Below, in pieces: positions 16,385 through 27,840 of a stretch of 64,000 nt of DNA. Position 1 is the stretch's first letter; each line of letters starts with the position of its first letter. A model generated the notes under the pieces. The model had not been told where the DNA came from and did no database searches. It saw nothing but the letters and a program-made list of their open reading frames with translations. The position numbers and the translations under genes were made by a program. This DNA comes from Saccharothrix sp. (GTDB taxonomy: Bacteria; Actinomycetota; Actinomycetes; Mycobacteriales; Pseudonocardiaceae): positions 1-64,000 of the forward strand of contig NZ_JAPSLK010000020.1 in the NCBI RefSeq assembly GCF_031180885.1, written 5' to 3'.

Positions 16385-17910
16385 TTCGGGAACTTGAACT
16401 TGGTCGGGTCGAAGCCGGGCGGCAGGTCGTTGAGACCGCCGTCGAGACCGGGCGGGAGCTGGCCCATGCCGGGCGGCAGGCCGCCGGGGAGCATGCCGGG
16501 CATGCCCGGGAAGCCGCCGCGGACCTTCGGCTGCGTCGGCCCGCGCCCCTTCTTGCCCTTCTTCCCCTTCTTGCCCTTGCCGCCCTTGGGCCGCGACCCG
16601 GGCAGGCCGAACCGGCCGGCCATCTGCGACATCATCTTGCGGGCTTCGAAGAACCGGTTGACCAGGTCGTTCACGTCGCTGACCCGGACGCCCGACCCGT
16701 TGGCGATGCGCAGCCGGCGGGACGCGTTGATGATCTTCGGGTCCTCGCGCTCGGCCGGGGTCATGCCGCGGATGATCGCCTGCACGCGGTCCAGGTGCTT
16801 CTCGTCGAGGTTGGCGAGCTGGTCCTTCATCTGGCCCGCGCCGGGCAGCATGCCCAGCAGGTTCGCGATCGGGCCCATCTTGCGCAGGGTGAGCATCTGC
16901 TCCAGGAAGTCCTCCAGCGTGAGCTGGCCGGACCCCATCTTCACCGCGGCGGCCTCGGCCTGCTCCGCGTCGAACGCCTGCTCGGCCTGCTCGATCAGGG
17001 TGAGCATGTCGCCCATGCCCAGGATCCGCGACGCCATCCGGTCGGGGTGGAAGACGTCGAAGTCCTCCAGCTTCTCGCCGTTGGACGCGAACAGGATCGG
17101 CTGCCCGGTCACCTCGCGGACGCTCAGCGCGGCACCACCGCGGGCGTCGCCGTCGAGCTTGGTCAGCACCACGCCGGTGAAGCCGACGCCGTCGCGGAAC
17201 GCGGTCGCGGTGTTCACCGCGTCCTGACCGATCATCGCGTCGACCACGAACAGCACCTCGTCGGGCTGCACGGCGGCGCGGATGTCGATCGCCTGGCGCA
17301 TCATCTCCTCGTCCACACCGAGGCGACCCGCGGTGTCGACCAGCACGATGTCGTGCTGGGCCCGCTTGGCCTCCTCGATGCCGCGGCGCGCCACGTCCAC
17401 CGGGTCGCCCACGCCGTTGCCCGGCTCGGGCGCGAACACCGGCACCCCGGCGCGCTCGCCGACGACCTGGAGCTGGGTCACCGCGTTGGGCCGCTGGAGG
17501 TCGCAGGCGACCAGCATCGGCGTGTGGCCCTGGCCACGCAGCCACTTGGCCAGCTTGCCCGCGAGCGTCGTCTTGCCGGCGCCCTGGAGACCGGCGAGCA
17601 TGATCACCGACGGCGGGTTCTTGGCCAGGTTGAGCCGCCGGGTCTCGCCGCCGAGGATGTTGATCAGTTCCTCGTTGACGATCTTGACGACCTGCTGGGC
17701 CGGGTTGAGCGCCTGGGAGACCTCCGCGCCCTTGGCGCGCTCCTTGACCTTGGCGATGAAGGTCCGCACGACGGGCAGCGCGACGTCGGCCTCCAGCAAC
17801 GCCACCCGGATCTCCCGCGCGGTGGCGTCGATGTCGGCGTCGGACAGCCGCCCCTTGCCGCGCAGGTTGTTCAGGACCGAGGTGAGCCGGTCGGAAAGGG
17901 TGTTGAACAC
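16381..17910 (-). CDS. ffh: Signal recognition particle protein Ffh
   Basis: The 509-residue protein begins FNTLSDRLTSVLNNLRGKG (N domain). The GTPase domain has G1 LAGLQGAGKTT (about 107-114), DTAGRLGVDEEMM and TKLDGDARGGAAL. A Met-rich M domain and a Gly/Pro-rich tail follow, ending DPTKFKFPK. With 4.5S RNA it binds signal sequences and docks on FtsY. GTG 17910 matches the family start; an ATG at 17943 would add 11 residues. The actinobacterial order ffh with glnD-glnB-amt upstream is kept. Confidence 0.94.
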   Translation of the reverse strand: MFNTLSDRLTSVLNNLRGKGRLSDADIDATAREIRVALLEADVALPVVRTFIAKVKERAKGAEVSQALNPAQQVVKIVNEELINILGGETRRLNLAKNPPSVIMLAGLQGAGKTTLAGKLAKWLRGQGHTPMLVACDLQRPNAVTQLQVVGERAGVPVFAPEPGNGVGDPVDVARRGIEEAKRAQHDIVLVDTAGRLGVDEEMMRQAIDIRAAVQPDEVLFVVDAMIGQDAVNTATAFRDGVGFTGVVLTKLDGDARGGAALSVREVTGQPILFASNGEKLEDFDVFHPDRMASRILGMGDMLTLIEQAEQAFDAEQAEAAAVKMGSGQLTLEDFLEQMLTLRKMGPIANLLGMLPGAGQMKDQLANLDEKHLDRVQAIIRGMTPAEREDPKIINASRRLRIANGSGVRVSDVNDLVNRFFEARKMMSQMAGRFGLPGSRPKGGKGKKGKKGKKGRGPTQPKVRGGFPGMPGMLPGGLPPGMGQLPPGLDGGLNDLPPGFDPTKFKFPK

Positions 17911-17969
17911 GATGCCGTCAGACCTCGCACGTCGTCGGACCATATGACCACCCGCCAGGGTAGCCGGTC

Positions 17970-18515
17970 TCAGGTCACGGCCAGCCTCAGGCGGTCGCCG
18001 CGGGACAGCAGGGTCATCGCCTGCCAGCCCCGTGGGGCGCGCCCCTCGGCGAACCGGCGGCGCAGCCGGGCGGCCCGCTTGACGTGCCGGGTGAACGACC
18101 GCGAGCGGATCAGCCGGCCGCGGCGGACCTGCCCGGACAACGCCTGTTCGGCGGTCGCGTCGAGCCACAGGAAGTGCCGGGGTCGGGCGCTCACCAGGCC
18201 GACCGCAACCAGGCCGGCGCGGGTGGTGGGACGGGTGGAGGGTTCGTGGACCAGGAGCAGTCCGGAGGTGAACAGGGCGAACCAGAGGATGCGCAGGCGG
18301 TGCACCAAGTGCACCACCGGCCGGTAGAAGCGGTAGGGGACGGAGTCGGGGAGCACGCTGCGGAGGTAGCCGCGGACCTGGTCGGAGTCCAGCACGACGG
18401 CTGCCGCGCCTCCGGTGTCGACATCGGCGAGCATGGTCGTCTTGCCCGCCCCGGGCAGGCCCGCGAGCACGACCAGGGATCGGGGTGCCACGGCGACGGC
18501 GGTCATCGCTTCCAT
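17970..18515 (-). CDS. Small P-loop ATP-binding protein (kinase-like)
   Basis: The 181-residue protein has Walker A VVLAGLPGAGKTTML near residue 20, then VVLDSDQVRGYLR (Asp in a kinase-like place), and HFLWLDATAEQALSGQVRRGR followed by a basic C-terminus. This resembles gluconate-kinase or zeta-toxin-like P-loop folds that phosphorylate small molecules, but no substrate motif is clear. It lies between glnD and ffh, same strand. Start ATG 18515; ATG 18506 is a close alternative. Confidence 0.65.
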   Translation of the reverse strand: MEAMTAVAVAPRSLVVLAGLPGAGKTTMLADVDTGGAAAVVLDSDQVRGYLRSVLPDSVPYRFYRPVVHLVHRLRILWFALFTSGLLLVHEPSTRPTTRAGLVAVGLVSARPRHFLWLDATAEQALSGQVRRGRLIRSRSFTRHVKRAARLRRRFAEGRAPRGWQAMTLLSRGDRLRLAVT

Positions 18516-18556
18516 ACTAAAGAGACGTTTCGGACGCCTCCGAGTTCCCGGCAGAA

Positions 18557-18603
18557 CCCGGAGGCGGTCTGCACCCCTCGAACGGACCGCCCCCGGGCCT
18601 TTT
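18557..18603. terminator. Strong hairpin between glnD and the P-loop gene
   Basis: CCCGGAGGCGGTC (18557-18569) pairs with GACCGCCCCCGGG (18585-18597) with one mismatch in 13, and CCTTTT follows on the plus strand. It lies about 130 bases past the glnD stop and 42 bases before the P-loop gene start. It could end the amtB-glnB-glnD transcript or act as an attenuator. The T-run suits plus-strand transcription, but no plus-strand gene is nearby. Confidence 0.45.
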
Positions 18604-18730
18604 CGCCGGTGACGCTCCTCACCGCCCGGTACCTGGCGGCCCCGCGTCACGGGTCAAAGCCTGCCGGGCGGCGACGGGCGCGGGCAGCGTGAGCACCCCC
18701 GATCGGTTGTGCGTAGACCTACGCATTCCC

Positions 18731-21085
18731 TCAGCGGGCAGCTACCAGGACGGCGCGTTCGATCTTCTTGCGCCGGCCCGCGTCCAGGACCCCGGAAGTG
18801 GTGATGGCGAAGGAATCCACGACCGTCGAGCCCAAAGTGGACACCCGCGCCCACACGACGTCCACACCGGACTGCTCCAGCGCGTCGGCCACGTGGTGCA
18901 GCAGGCCGATCCGGTCCGCCGCGCGCAGCTCCAGCACGACCGAGCCGGTGGACTCGTCGTCGAACCACAGCACCTTCGGCGGGGGCGGGTCCTGCGGCGG
19001 GCCGCCGTAGTCGCGTTCCTTGGCGGCCAGTTTGTCCGCCAGGGCAAGCGATCCGTCGACCGCACGCGTCAACTGCTCGCGCAACAGGGTCACGTCGGGC
19101 AGCGACCCGAACCTCGGGGACACGGTGAACACGTCCACCGCCGCACCCTCATGCGAACCGAGGACCGCCGAGTGGACCTCCAGCGAGTTCAACGCCAGCA
19201 CGCCCGCCGCCCGCGACAACAGGCCGGGACGGTCCTTGGCCACCACGGTCACGGTGGCCGCGTGGTCGCCGGGATCGATGAGCACGTCCGGCTTCCCGGA
19301 CTCCAGCACGGCCGCCGCCAGGTCCTGCTGGCGCTGGTCCAACGGCTCCGGCTTGGGCAGCGGGTCGCCCGCCATCGCCGCCCGGCAGCGCGCCACCAGG
19401 TCGCCGACCAGGGACGCCTTCCAGTCCGACCACACGCCCGGGCCGGTGGCGATCGCGTCGGACTCGGCCAGCGCGTGCAGCAGTTCCAGCAGCACCGGGT
19501 CGCCGCCGAGGGTGTCCACGACCCGGCGCACGGTGGCCTCGTCCTCCACGTCCCGGCGGGTCGCGGTGTGCGGCAGCAGCAGGTGGTGGCGGACCAGCGC
19601 GGTGAGCGTGGCGACGTCCTGCGGCCACAGGCCCAGGCGTTCGGCGACCTGGGTGGTCAGGGCCGCGCCGACCTCGGAGTGGTCCTGCTGGCGGCCCTTG
19701 CCGATGTCGTGCAGCAGCGCGCCGAGCAGCAGCAGGTCCGGGCGGGACACCGTGGTGACCAGGCGCGCGGCGTGCGCGGTCGCCTGCACCAGGTGCCGGT
19801 CCACGGTCCAGACGTGCGCGGCGTCGCGCGGCGGCAGGTCGCGGACCGCGCCCCACTCGGGGAAGAGCCGGCCCCACAACCCGGTGCGGTCCAGGGCCTC
19901 GACCACGTCGATCAGGCCGCTTCCGCTGCCCAGCAAGGCCAGCAACTCCTCCCGGGCTTCGCGCGGCCACGGCTGGCGCAGCTCGGGCGCGGAGTCGGCG
20001 AGCTTGGCCAGGGTGCCCGCCGCGATCGGGTGCTTGCTGCGGGCGGCGGCGGTGGCCACGCGCAGCAGCAGCGCCGGGTCCCGGCTGGGCACGGCGTCCC
20101 GGGCCAGCGCGACCTCGGTGCCGTGCAGCACGACCCCTTCGTCCAGCGGACGGCGGGCGGGTTGGCGGCGTAGCGGGGAGCGCGCGAACACGCCCAAGCC
20201 CCGCTTGGGCACGGCCGCGCGAGCCGTCCGCATGGCCACGTCCACCGCGTACACGATCGTGCGAGCCGCCGACGACATCGCCCGCGCCAGCTGGAACCGG
20301 TCCGCCAGGCCCAGCGCGGCGGCGACCTCGTCACCGTCCTGGGCGCGCAGCACGTCCCGCGGCTTGCGGGCCACCCGGCGCAGCTCGGTGCGCACGTCCA
20401 GCAGCAGCTTGCGGGCCTCGTTCACCTCCGCCGACGGCCGGTCGGTCAGCTGCGCGGCGGACAGCGCGTCCAGCAGCGTCACGTCCCGCAGCCCGCCCCG
20501 GCCGTGCTTGAGGTCCGGCTCCACGCGGTGCGCGATCTCGCCGCTGCGCGCCCACCGCCGTTGCGCCGACTCGGCCATCTCGTCCAGCCGGGTCCGCACG
20601 CCCGACCGCCACGCCTGGCGCGCGCTGTCCGCGAGCCGGGTGCTGATGTCGGCGTCCCCGGCGATGTGCCGGATGTCCAACAACCCCAACGCGGTGCGCA
20701 GGTCACCGGCGGCGACGCGCAGCGCCTCGCCGACCGTGCGCACCGAGTGGTCCAGCCCGATCCCCGAGTTCCACAGCGGGTACCAGAGCTTCTCCGCGAC
20801 CTCGTCCACGCCCTTGTGCCCGTTGTGCACCAGGAGCAGGTCGAGGTCCGAGTAGGGCACCAGCTCGCGCCGGCCCAGTCCCCCCACGGCGACCAGGGCC
20901 AGCCCGCTGCCCGGTCCACCGACTCCAGCCTGCGAGGCGTGCGCGGTGAGCCAGAACTCGTGCAGGTCCACCAGCGCCTCGCGCAACGACTCCCCCGTCA
21001 GACGGCGCCGACCTGGCGCGAGCAGGCGGTCCCTCGCTCGCACCAGGTCGTCAGCCGTGACGACGGCCGCCTCGGCGTTGTCCAT
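18731..21085 (-). CDS. glnD: Bifunctional PII uridylyl-/adenylyltransferase GlnD
   Basis: The 784-residue enzyme has a nucleotidyltransferase site at 67-83 (VGGLGRRELVPYSDLDL with metal-binding Asp), a central GlnE-like helical region, an HD domain (LLHDIGKGRQQDHSEVG) and two C-terminal ACT domains (VTVVAKDRPGLLSRAAGVL and ELRAADRIGLLHHVADAL) that sense glutamine. It modifies and demodifies the PII protein encoded directly upstream. I chose ATG 21085 because GGGGGAC sits 8 bases before it. ATG 21100 is an alternative, and the frame further upstream shadows glnB. Confidence 0.93.
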   Translation of the reverse strand: MDNAEAAVVTADDLVRARDRLLAPGRRRLTGESLREALVDLHEFWLTAHASQAGVGGPGSGLALVAVGGLGRRELVPYSDLDLLLVHNGHKGVDEVAEKLWYPLWNSGIGLDHSVRTVGEALRVAAGDLRTALGLLDIRHIAGDADISTRLADSARQAWRSGVRTRLDEMAESAQRRWARSGEIAHRVEPDLKHGRGGLRDVTLLDALSAAQLTDRPSAEVNEARKLLLDVRTELRRVARKPRDVLRAQDGDEVAAALGLADRFQLARAMSSAARTIVYAVDVAMRTARAAVPKRGLGVFARSPLRRQPARRPLDEGVVLHGTEVALARDAVPSRDPALLLRVATAAARSKHPIAAGTLAKLADSAPELRQPWPREAREELLALLGSGSGLIDVVEALDRTGLWGRLFPEWGAVRDLPPRDAAHVWTVDRHLVQATAHAARLVTTVSRPDLLLLGALLHDIGKGRQQDHSEVGAALTTQVAERLGLWPQDVATLTALVRHHLLLPHTATRRDVEDEATVRRVVDTLGGDPVLLELLHALAESDAIATGPGVWSDWKASLVGDLVARCRAAMAGDPLPKPEPLDQRQQDLAAAVLESGKPDVLIDPGDHAATVTVVAKDRPGLLSRAAGVLALNSLEVHSAVLGSHEGAAVDVFTVSPRFGSLPDVTLLREQLTRAVDGSLALADKLAAKERDYGGPPQDPPPPKVLWFDDESTGSVVLELRAADRIGLLHHVADALEQSGVDVVWARVSTLGSTVVDSFAITTSGVLDAGRRKKIERAVLVAAR

Positions 21086-21102
21086 ACGGCCGTCCCCCAT
21101 CT

Positions 21103-22781
<1,679 letters not shown>

Positions 22782-22882
22782 GTCGACCTCCACTGCACGT
22801 CGGTTGCGGAGGAGCATCGGTACGTCCTGTTTCGCGCGGACACGTGTCAGGTTTCACGCGGGTGAACTGTCCGGGGGCTGGT

Positions 22883-22898
22883 GTTACGGGCACGTTTC
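22883..22898 (-). promoter_or_regulatory. Candidate GlnR-binding site upstream of amtB
   Basis: On the minus strand the sequence is GAAAC, six bases, GTAAC (plus strand GTTAC-N6-GTTTC). This matches the a/b half-site pattern known for actinomycete GlnR boxes upstream of amtB and glnA. It lies about 100 bases before the amtB start and within the divergent methyltransferase upstream region. A full four-half-site array is not present, so the call is tentative. Confidence 0.5.
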
Positions 22899-23018
22899 AC
22901 ACGCTTGAAGGAAGAGTTTTCGACGGCAACCAACACGGGCGGCGCGGCTGTGCGGCGTGACGGACCGTGGAGCCGCCGGTCACTCTTAGAGTGGTTGCGA
23001 CGGAGGGGGTGGGAGCGA

Positions 23019-23792
23019 GTGGTGACGGACGGTGGGGTGGCCGCCGTGTTCGACAAGCGGGCGGAGAACTACGACAAGCACACCTGGCACGTGCGGTACG
23101 CCGAGCGGCTCGTGGCGTTGGCCGGGCTCGTCGAGGGGGCGCGGGTGCTGGACGCGGCTACCGGTACCGGGATGGCCGCGCGTGCCGCCGCCGACCGCGT
23201 CGGGCCGCGCGGGTCGGTGGTGGGGGTGGACGTTTCGGCGGGGATGCTCGCCAAAGCGCGGGGGGCGGCGAATGTGGAGTTCGTACAGGCCGACGCCACC
23301 GCGTTGACCGGGGTCGCGGACGGGTCGTTCGACGTCGTCCTGTGCTCCGCCGGGCTGCTCTACATGGCGGTCGCGCCGGCTCTGGAGGAGTGGCACCGGG
23401 TGCTGGCGCCGGGCGGGCTCGTCGGGTTCTCCACGATGCGGGAGGGCTTCCCGCTCGCCGCGGGGGTGTTCCGGGCGTTGGCGCGCGACTACGGGCTGGT
23501 CCTCGCGGACCCCGCCGCCCCGCTGGGCACGCCGGAGAAGTGCGCGCAGGCGTTGAGCGACGCCGGTTTCGAGCCCGCGGACGTAGTGGTGGAGACGGTG
23601 GCGTTCTCCGAGGACGACGTCGCGCACGCGTGGGAGGCGCACACGAACGGGCCGCACCACGACGAGGTCGCCGCGCTCACCGCCGAGCAGGTGCGGGACT
23701 TCCACGACCGGTACCGGACGGCTTTGGCGGGCGTCGACCGCGAGCGCCTGTTGAACCCCGAAGTGCTCTACGCCTTCGGCCGGAAGCGCTGA
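23019..23792 (+). CDS. Class I SAM-dependent methyltransferase
   Basis: The 257-residue protein begins near VVTDGGVAAVFDKRAENYD and has motif I RVLDAATGTGMAARAA, motif II VVGVDVSAGMLAKAR and motif IV FDVVLCSAGLLYM, followed by RVLAPGGLVGFSTMREG. This is the ubiquinone/phosphatidylethanolamine-type small-molecule methyltransferase layout; the substrate cannot be told. Several GTG starts are possible; GTG 23019 follows GGAGG at 23002 at a rather long spacing. It diverges from amtB and ends in a perfect hairpin. Confidence 0.82.
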   Translation: MVTDGGVAAVFDKRAENYDKHTWHVRYAERLVALAGLVEGARVLDAATGTGMAARAAADRVGPRGSVVGVDVSAGMLAKARGAANVEFVQADATALTGVADGSFDVVLCSAGLLYMAVAPALEEWHRVLAPGGLVGFSTMREGFPLAAGVFRALARDYGLVLADPAAPLGTPEKCAQALSDAGFEPADVVVETVAFSEDDVAHAWEAHTNGPHHDEVAALTAEQVRDFHDRYRTALAGVDRERLLNPEVLYAFGRKR

Positions 23793-23829
23793 ACGGGCCG
23801 CCCCTCCGACGAAGAAGGGCGGCCCGTTC
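23791..23829. terminator. Bidirectional hairpin terminator
   Basis: GAACGGGCCGCCC (23791-23803) and GGGCGGCCCGTTC (23817-23829) form a perfect 13-bp stem with a 13-base loop. It starts at the methyltransferase stop codon and ends 12 bases before the stop of the convergent hydrolase gene, so it can end both transcripts. Confidence 0.82.
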
Positions 23830-23840
23830 GGATCAAGGAA

Positions 23841-25406
23841 TCAGCCGAGCCAGCCGGGCAGGCCGGGCTTCGGGCCCGCCGGGCGCTTGCCCGGACCGGC
23901 CTCCGCCGTGGTCAGGGACGCCTGCGGTTCGACCGCCGCGCAGCGGGTGCCGTCGCGCGGGACCTTCAGGTCGATCAGGTACTTGTCCGTCGCACCCTGC
24001 GTGCAGGCGCTGCGGTCGTACACGCCGTGGCCCCAGCCCTCGTAGGTGAGCAGGACCGTGGTGTCGCGGCTCTGCCGGTGGGCGTTGACGGCCCACTCGT
24101 AGCCGGTCGCCGGGTCGTGCAGCGCGTTCATCATGAGGATCTTCGGCGCGTGCTTGATCCGCAGGCGGTGCTGCGGGTTGTTGACCTTCTCCGGCAGGCC
24201 GACGCAGCCGGCGATCGCGTAGTGCCCCAGGGAGGAACCGCGCATGTGCGGCGCCAACTGGTTCGCCCGGCGGTCCAGCGCCGCCATCTCGCGGTAGTCC
24301 TTCACGCGCATCGCCCAGTCCTGGCAGAACACCGCCGGGAACGGGTTGGCGGCCGTCTGCGGCTCGGCGGCGAACGCGGTCGTGGTCGCACCGCCCTCGG
24401 ACAGGGCCAGCAGCCACTCCGCGAGCTGCGCCCAGTCCGGGCCGTAGAACGCGCCGAACGCGTTGCTGATGATCAGGTCGGCCGGGATCTTCCGGGTCGG
24501 GTCGCCGGGGGCGGTGATCTCGCCGCGGTCGGCGCGGGCCAGCAGGTCGTCCCAGAACTCGGCGACGTCACGGCCGTGCAGGGCGCAGGACGTGGTCCGC
24601 TCGCACCACTTCACGAACTCGGTGAACGCGTCCTCCGCCGCCACCGCCTCGGTCTCGTTGAACCGCCAGGTCCCCAGGCTGTGGTCCATGTTCGAGTCGA
24701 TGACCATGGCGCGGATGTTGCGGCCGTAGCGCTCGGCGTACTGCTGGCCGATCAGCGTGCCGTACGAGACGCCGTAGTAGTTGATCTTGCGCTCGCCGAG
24801 CGCCCGGCGCAGGGCGTCGATGTCGTTGGTGACCGCGATGGTGTCCGCGTGGTCGTAGATCGGACCCGAGTGCTTGCGGCAGTCGGCGGCGAGGTCGCGG
24901 TTGTACTGGGCGAGCGCCTCGAACTCGGCCTGGTTCGCCGGGTAGTACGAGACCGGCTTCTCCAGCAGTTCCAGCGAGCACTTCACCGGCGCGCTGCGGG
25001 CCACACCGCGCGGGTCGAACCCGACGATGTCGAAGCGGTCCTGCACGTCCTTGCTGAAGTACCGGTCGGCGCCCAGCGCGAAGTTCACGCCGGACCCGCC
25101 GGGACCGCCCGGGTTGATCACCATGGCCCCGATCCGCTTGGCGGGGTCGAGGGCGTTGCGCCGCGCCACGGCGAGGTCGAACTTCTCGCCGCGCGGGTTC
25201 GCCCAGTCGATCGGCAGCTTGAGCGTGCCGCACTCCACCTCGGGCAGCTCGGCGCACGGTTTCCAGTCGATGGGCGCGGCGAGCGCCTGAAGGTCGGCGT
25301 CGAGCGGGGTCGCGTCCGCGGGGTCCGCGGACGCGACCGAAGCGGTGCCGGCGACGAGCGCCACCGCGGCACCGACACCGCCCAGCGCTCGGAAGATCGG
25401 TCGCAC
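23841..25406 (-). CDS. Secreted alpha/beta hydrolase with TAP-like C-terminal domain
   Basis: The 521-residue protein has a signal peptide (RALGGVGAAVALVAGTASV, then ASA). The hydrolase fold has the oxyanion element VINPGGPGGSGVNFAL, the nucleophile Ser in YYGVSYGTLIGQQYAER, an acid in MNALHDPATGYEWA and the His in YEGWGHGVYDRS. It matches secreted tripeptidyl aminopeptidases of actinomycetes, which remove tripeptides from exported proteins or process peptides. GTG 25406 has AGGGAGGA in front. It sits between two hairpins, so it is probably monocistronic. Confidence 0.9.
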   Translation of the reverse strand: MRPIFRALGGVGAAVALVAGTASVASADPADATPLDADLQALAAPIDWKPCAELPEVECGTLKLPIDWANPRGEKFDLAVARRNALDPAKRIGAMVINPGGPGGSGVNFALGADRYFSKDVQDRFDIVGFDPRGVARSAPVKCSLELLEKPVSYYPANQAEFEALAQYNRDLAADCRKHSGPIYDHADTIAVTNDIDALRRALGERKINYYGVSYGTLIGQQYAERYGRNIRAMVIDSNMDHSLGTWRFNETEAVAAEDAFTEFVKWCERTTSCALHGRDVAEFWDDLLARADRGEITAPGDPTRKIPADLIISNAFGAFYGPDWAQLAEWLLALSEGGATTTAFAAEPQTAANPFPAVFCQDWAMRVKDYREMAALDRRANQLAPHMRGSSLGHYAIAGCVGLPEKVNNPQHRLRIKHAPKILMMNALHDPATGYEWAVNAHRQSRDTTVLLTYEGWGHGVYDRSACTQGATDKYLIDLKVPRDGTRCAAVEPQASLTTAEAGPGKRPAGPKPGLPGWLG

Positions 25407-25508
25407 AGGTTCCTCCCTAGTTCCTGTCACCGTTCAGTCACCCTTTGGGGTGATCGCAGGCTTCCAGGGGCGTGAACTGGCGCACAACCGACTGAAGTCG
25501 CAGACGAC

Positions 25509-25526
25509 GTCAGCCCGAAGGCTGAC
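25509..25526 (-). terminator. UUCG-capped hairpin after the allantoin operon
   Basis: GTCAGCC and GGCTGAC form a 7-bp stem around CGAA (UUCG when read on the minus strand), nine bases past the alc stop. A second small hairpin, TCACCC-TTTG-GGGTGA, lies at 25438-25453. Together they probably insulate the alc transcript from the hydrolase gene. Confidence 0.6.
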
Positions 25527-25535
25527 AACCGCGCA

Positions 25536-26534
25536 CTACCGGGTGAGTTCGTCGTACCGGGCGGTGAGCTGGTCGAGGCCCGCGTCGGTGAGCGAGCCGA
25601 ACAGCCGCATCCGGGCCATGCCGCCGTCCGGGTGGATGTCGAGGCGGGCGTGCGTGGCTTCCGGCCCCTCCACCCGGAAGCGGTGCCGGGTGTCGGGTTG
25701 CAGGCGGGTGTGCGGGACGAGGTCGAACCAGTCGTCGGGGTCCTTGCGGACGTCCCGGCCGCGCACGGACGCCCAGCCCGGGGCGTTGCCCTTGAAGTGG
25801 GTGGTGTCCAGCTCCGCCAGGTGGACGACGCCGGGCGCGGCCAGGGCGACCTCCACCCACTCGTTGCCCTCCTCGCGGCGGCGGGCGGTCTCCCAGCCCT
25901 CGCCCATCGAGGCGGCGTTGCCGGGTGAGATGAGGTTGCCGGGGCGGCCGAAGAAGTCGTTGCTGCACCCGGCGATCGCGGCCCCGTTCTCCAGCGCGGC
26001 CAGGTCGAGAGCGCCGGGGACGATCAGGTTCGGGTCGGGCACCGGGGTGCCGAAGACGCGGAGCCGGGCCACGCCGCCGTCGGGGTGGATGGTCAGGCGG
26101 ACGTGGGTGTAGCGGCGCTCGACGTCCACGTCGAAGTAGTGCTTCTGGTCCCCGCCCAGCGGCGACTTGGGCACCAGCGGCTCCCAGTCGGTCAGCTCCT
26201 CCGGGCTGGGGTAGCCCACGGCGTGCGTGCCCTCGACGCTCGCGAACGGCGGGTAGTTGCCCTTGAACCACGCCGTGTCCACCACGATCCCGCGCACCAC
26301 GCCGGGCATGCCGAGCCTGATCACCGCGCTGTCCGAACCCGGTTCCCGACGCCGCCGGGTCTCCCACCCGTCGTAGACCTGTCCCTTGTGGCCGAACGTG
26401 TGGGGCCGGTACTCGGCCTCCGCCGGGGTGATCAGGTTCTCCCGCTCGGCGAACAGCTCGTCGTTGGCCCACACCACGCTCCCGCCGACCGCGCGGGAAG
26501 CCAGGTCGGGCAGCCGGGTCCAGGTGGGTGTCAT
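25536..26534 (-). CDS. alc: Allantoicase
   Basis: The 332-residue protein has two internal homologous allantoicase halves (about 15-165 and 185-325). Each contains an N-L-I-(T/S)-P segment, a GWETxRRRE segment and an (A/T)-H-x-x-L-x-IHPDGG-type closing. It hydrolyses allantoate to ureidoglycolate and urea. ATG 26534 overlaps the allB stop (ATGA). It is the last gene of the hyi-glxR-gcl-glxK-allB-alc run. Confidence is high because of the twin-domain signature and the neighbouring allantoinase. Confidence 0.94.
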   Translation of the reverse strand: MTPTWTRLPDLASRAVGGSVVWANDELFAERENLITPAEAEYRPHTFGHKGQVYDGWETRRRREPGSDSAVIRLGMPGVVRGIVVDTAWFKGNYPPFASVEGTHAVGYPSPEELTDWEPLVPKSPLGGDQKHYFDVDVERRYTHVRLTIHPDGGVARLRVFGTPVPDPNLIVPGALDLAALENGAAIAGCSNDFFGRPGNLISPGNAASMGEGWETARRREEGNEWVEVALAAPGVVHLAELDTTHFKGNAPGWASVRGRDVRKDPDDWFDLVPHTRLQPDTRHRFRVEGPEATHARLDIHPDGGMARMRLFGSLTDAGLDQLTARYDELTR

Positions 26535-27835
26535 GCGTCTCCTCTGCTCAGCAGCCGGCCGGTCGGCCGGTCTCCGGTGATCCCGTTGCCACGCAACCAG
26601 GTCTGCCGCACGACGCCCGCCAGCGGGCGGCCGTGGTAGGGCGTCACGGGGTTGCGGTGGCGCAACTTCGCGCGGTCCACGACGAAGGCGTCGTCCGGCG
26701 CGAACACGGCGAAGTCGGCGTCCCGCCCGGGTTCGATCGCGCCCTTGCGGGTCAGGCCGACCAGTTCGGCCGGGGCGGAGGCCATCCAGCGGACCACGTC
26801 GGTCAGGGCGTGGCCGCGCTGCCGGGCCTGCGTCCACACCGCGGGCAGGCCCAGTTGGAGGCTCGCGATCCCGCCCCACGCGGTCGCGAAGTCGCCCTCC
26901 TTCAACTCCGGTGTGCACGGCGAGTGGTCGCTGACCACGAGGTCGACCAGACCGTCCGCGAGGCCCCGCCACAGCAGTTCGCGGTTGGCCGCGTCCCGGA
27001 TCGGCGGGCAGCACTTGAAGTGCGTGGCCCGGTCGCCGATCTCCTCCGCGATGAACGTCAGGTAGTGCGGGCACGTCTCGGCCGTCAGGCGCACGCCCTC
27101 GGAACGCGCCGAGCGCAGTGCGGGCAGCGCTTCACCGCTGGACAGGTGCAGCACGTGCACGCGGGCGTCGGTCTCCCGGGCCGCCTCGATCAGGCCGCTG
27201 ATCGCCTGCCCCTCGGCGTGGTGCGGCCGGGACGCCAGGAAGTCGCGGTAGCCGGGACCGGACTCGGTCACGTGGCCGGGGTGCTCGGCGTGCACGATCG
27301 TCAGCGCGTCCACGGTCCGCAGCTCGCGCAGCGCCGCCCGCAGCTCGTCGTCCTCGACGTGCGGGAACTCGTCCACGCCGGAGTGGATCAGGAAGCACTT
27401 GAACCCGAACACCCCCGCCTCGTGCAGCGGCACCAGATCGGCGCGGTTGCCCGGCACGATCCCGCCCCAGAAACCCACGTCCACGTGCACGTTCCCGTCG
27501 GCGGTCTTGCGCTTGACCTGCAACGCCTCCACCGACGTGGTCGGCGGGAGGCTGTTGAGCGGCATGTCGACGATGGTCGTCACGCCGCCGGCCGCCGCCG
27601 CGCGGGTCGCGGTCGGGAACCCCTCCCACTCGCTGCGCCCCGGGTCGTTGACGTGGACGTGCGTGTCGACCAGGCCGGGCAGCAGCACCTCGTCGTCGGC
27701 CAACTCCACCACCCGGTCGCCGGACAGCTCGTCCGGCCCGGTGACGGCCGCGATCCGGCCGCCCCGGACGCCGACGTCGGCCGCCCGCTCGCCCTGCGGC
27801 GTGATCACCCTGCTCGCGCGGAACACCAGGTCCAT
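26531..27835 (-). CDS. allB: Allantoinase
   Basis: The 434-residue dihydroorotase-like amidohydrolase has [23 protein letters not shown] (zinc-site HxH), [10 protein letters not shown] with the Lys that is carbamylated in the family, [11 protein letters not shown] and [13 protein letters not shown] with the catalytic Asp. It opens allantoin to allantoate. Start ATG 27835; the longer upstream frame is the shadow of the glycerate kinase gene. It lies 5 bases after glycerate kinase and overlaps alc by 4. Confidence 0.94.
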   Translation of the reverse strand: MDLVFRASRVITPQGERAADVGVRGGRIAAVTGPDELSGDRVVELADDEVLLPGLVDTHVHVNDPGRSEWEGFPTATRAAAAGGVTTIVDMPLNSLPPTTSVEALQVKRKTADGNVHVDVGFWGGIVPGNRADLVPLHEAGVFGFKCFLIHSGVDEFPHVEDDELRAALRELRTVDALTIVHAEHPGHVTESGPGYRDFLASRPHHAEGQAISGLIEAARETDARVHVLHLSSGEALPALRSARSEGVRLTAETCPHYLTFIAEEIGDRATHFKCCPPIRDAANRELLWRGLADGLVDLVVSDHSPCTPELKEGDFATAWGGIASLQLGLPAVWTQARQRGHALTDVVRWMASAPAELVGLTRKGAIEPGRDADFAVFAPDDAFVVDRAKLRHRNPVTPYHGRPLAGVVRQTWLRGNGITGDRPTGRLLSRGDA

Positions 27836-27840
27836 GCGGG

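Noticed and set aside
16795..18327. Long plus-strand frame across ffh
   Set aside because: It is a shadow of ffh in GC-rich DNA; Ffh domains are unambiguous on the minus strand.
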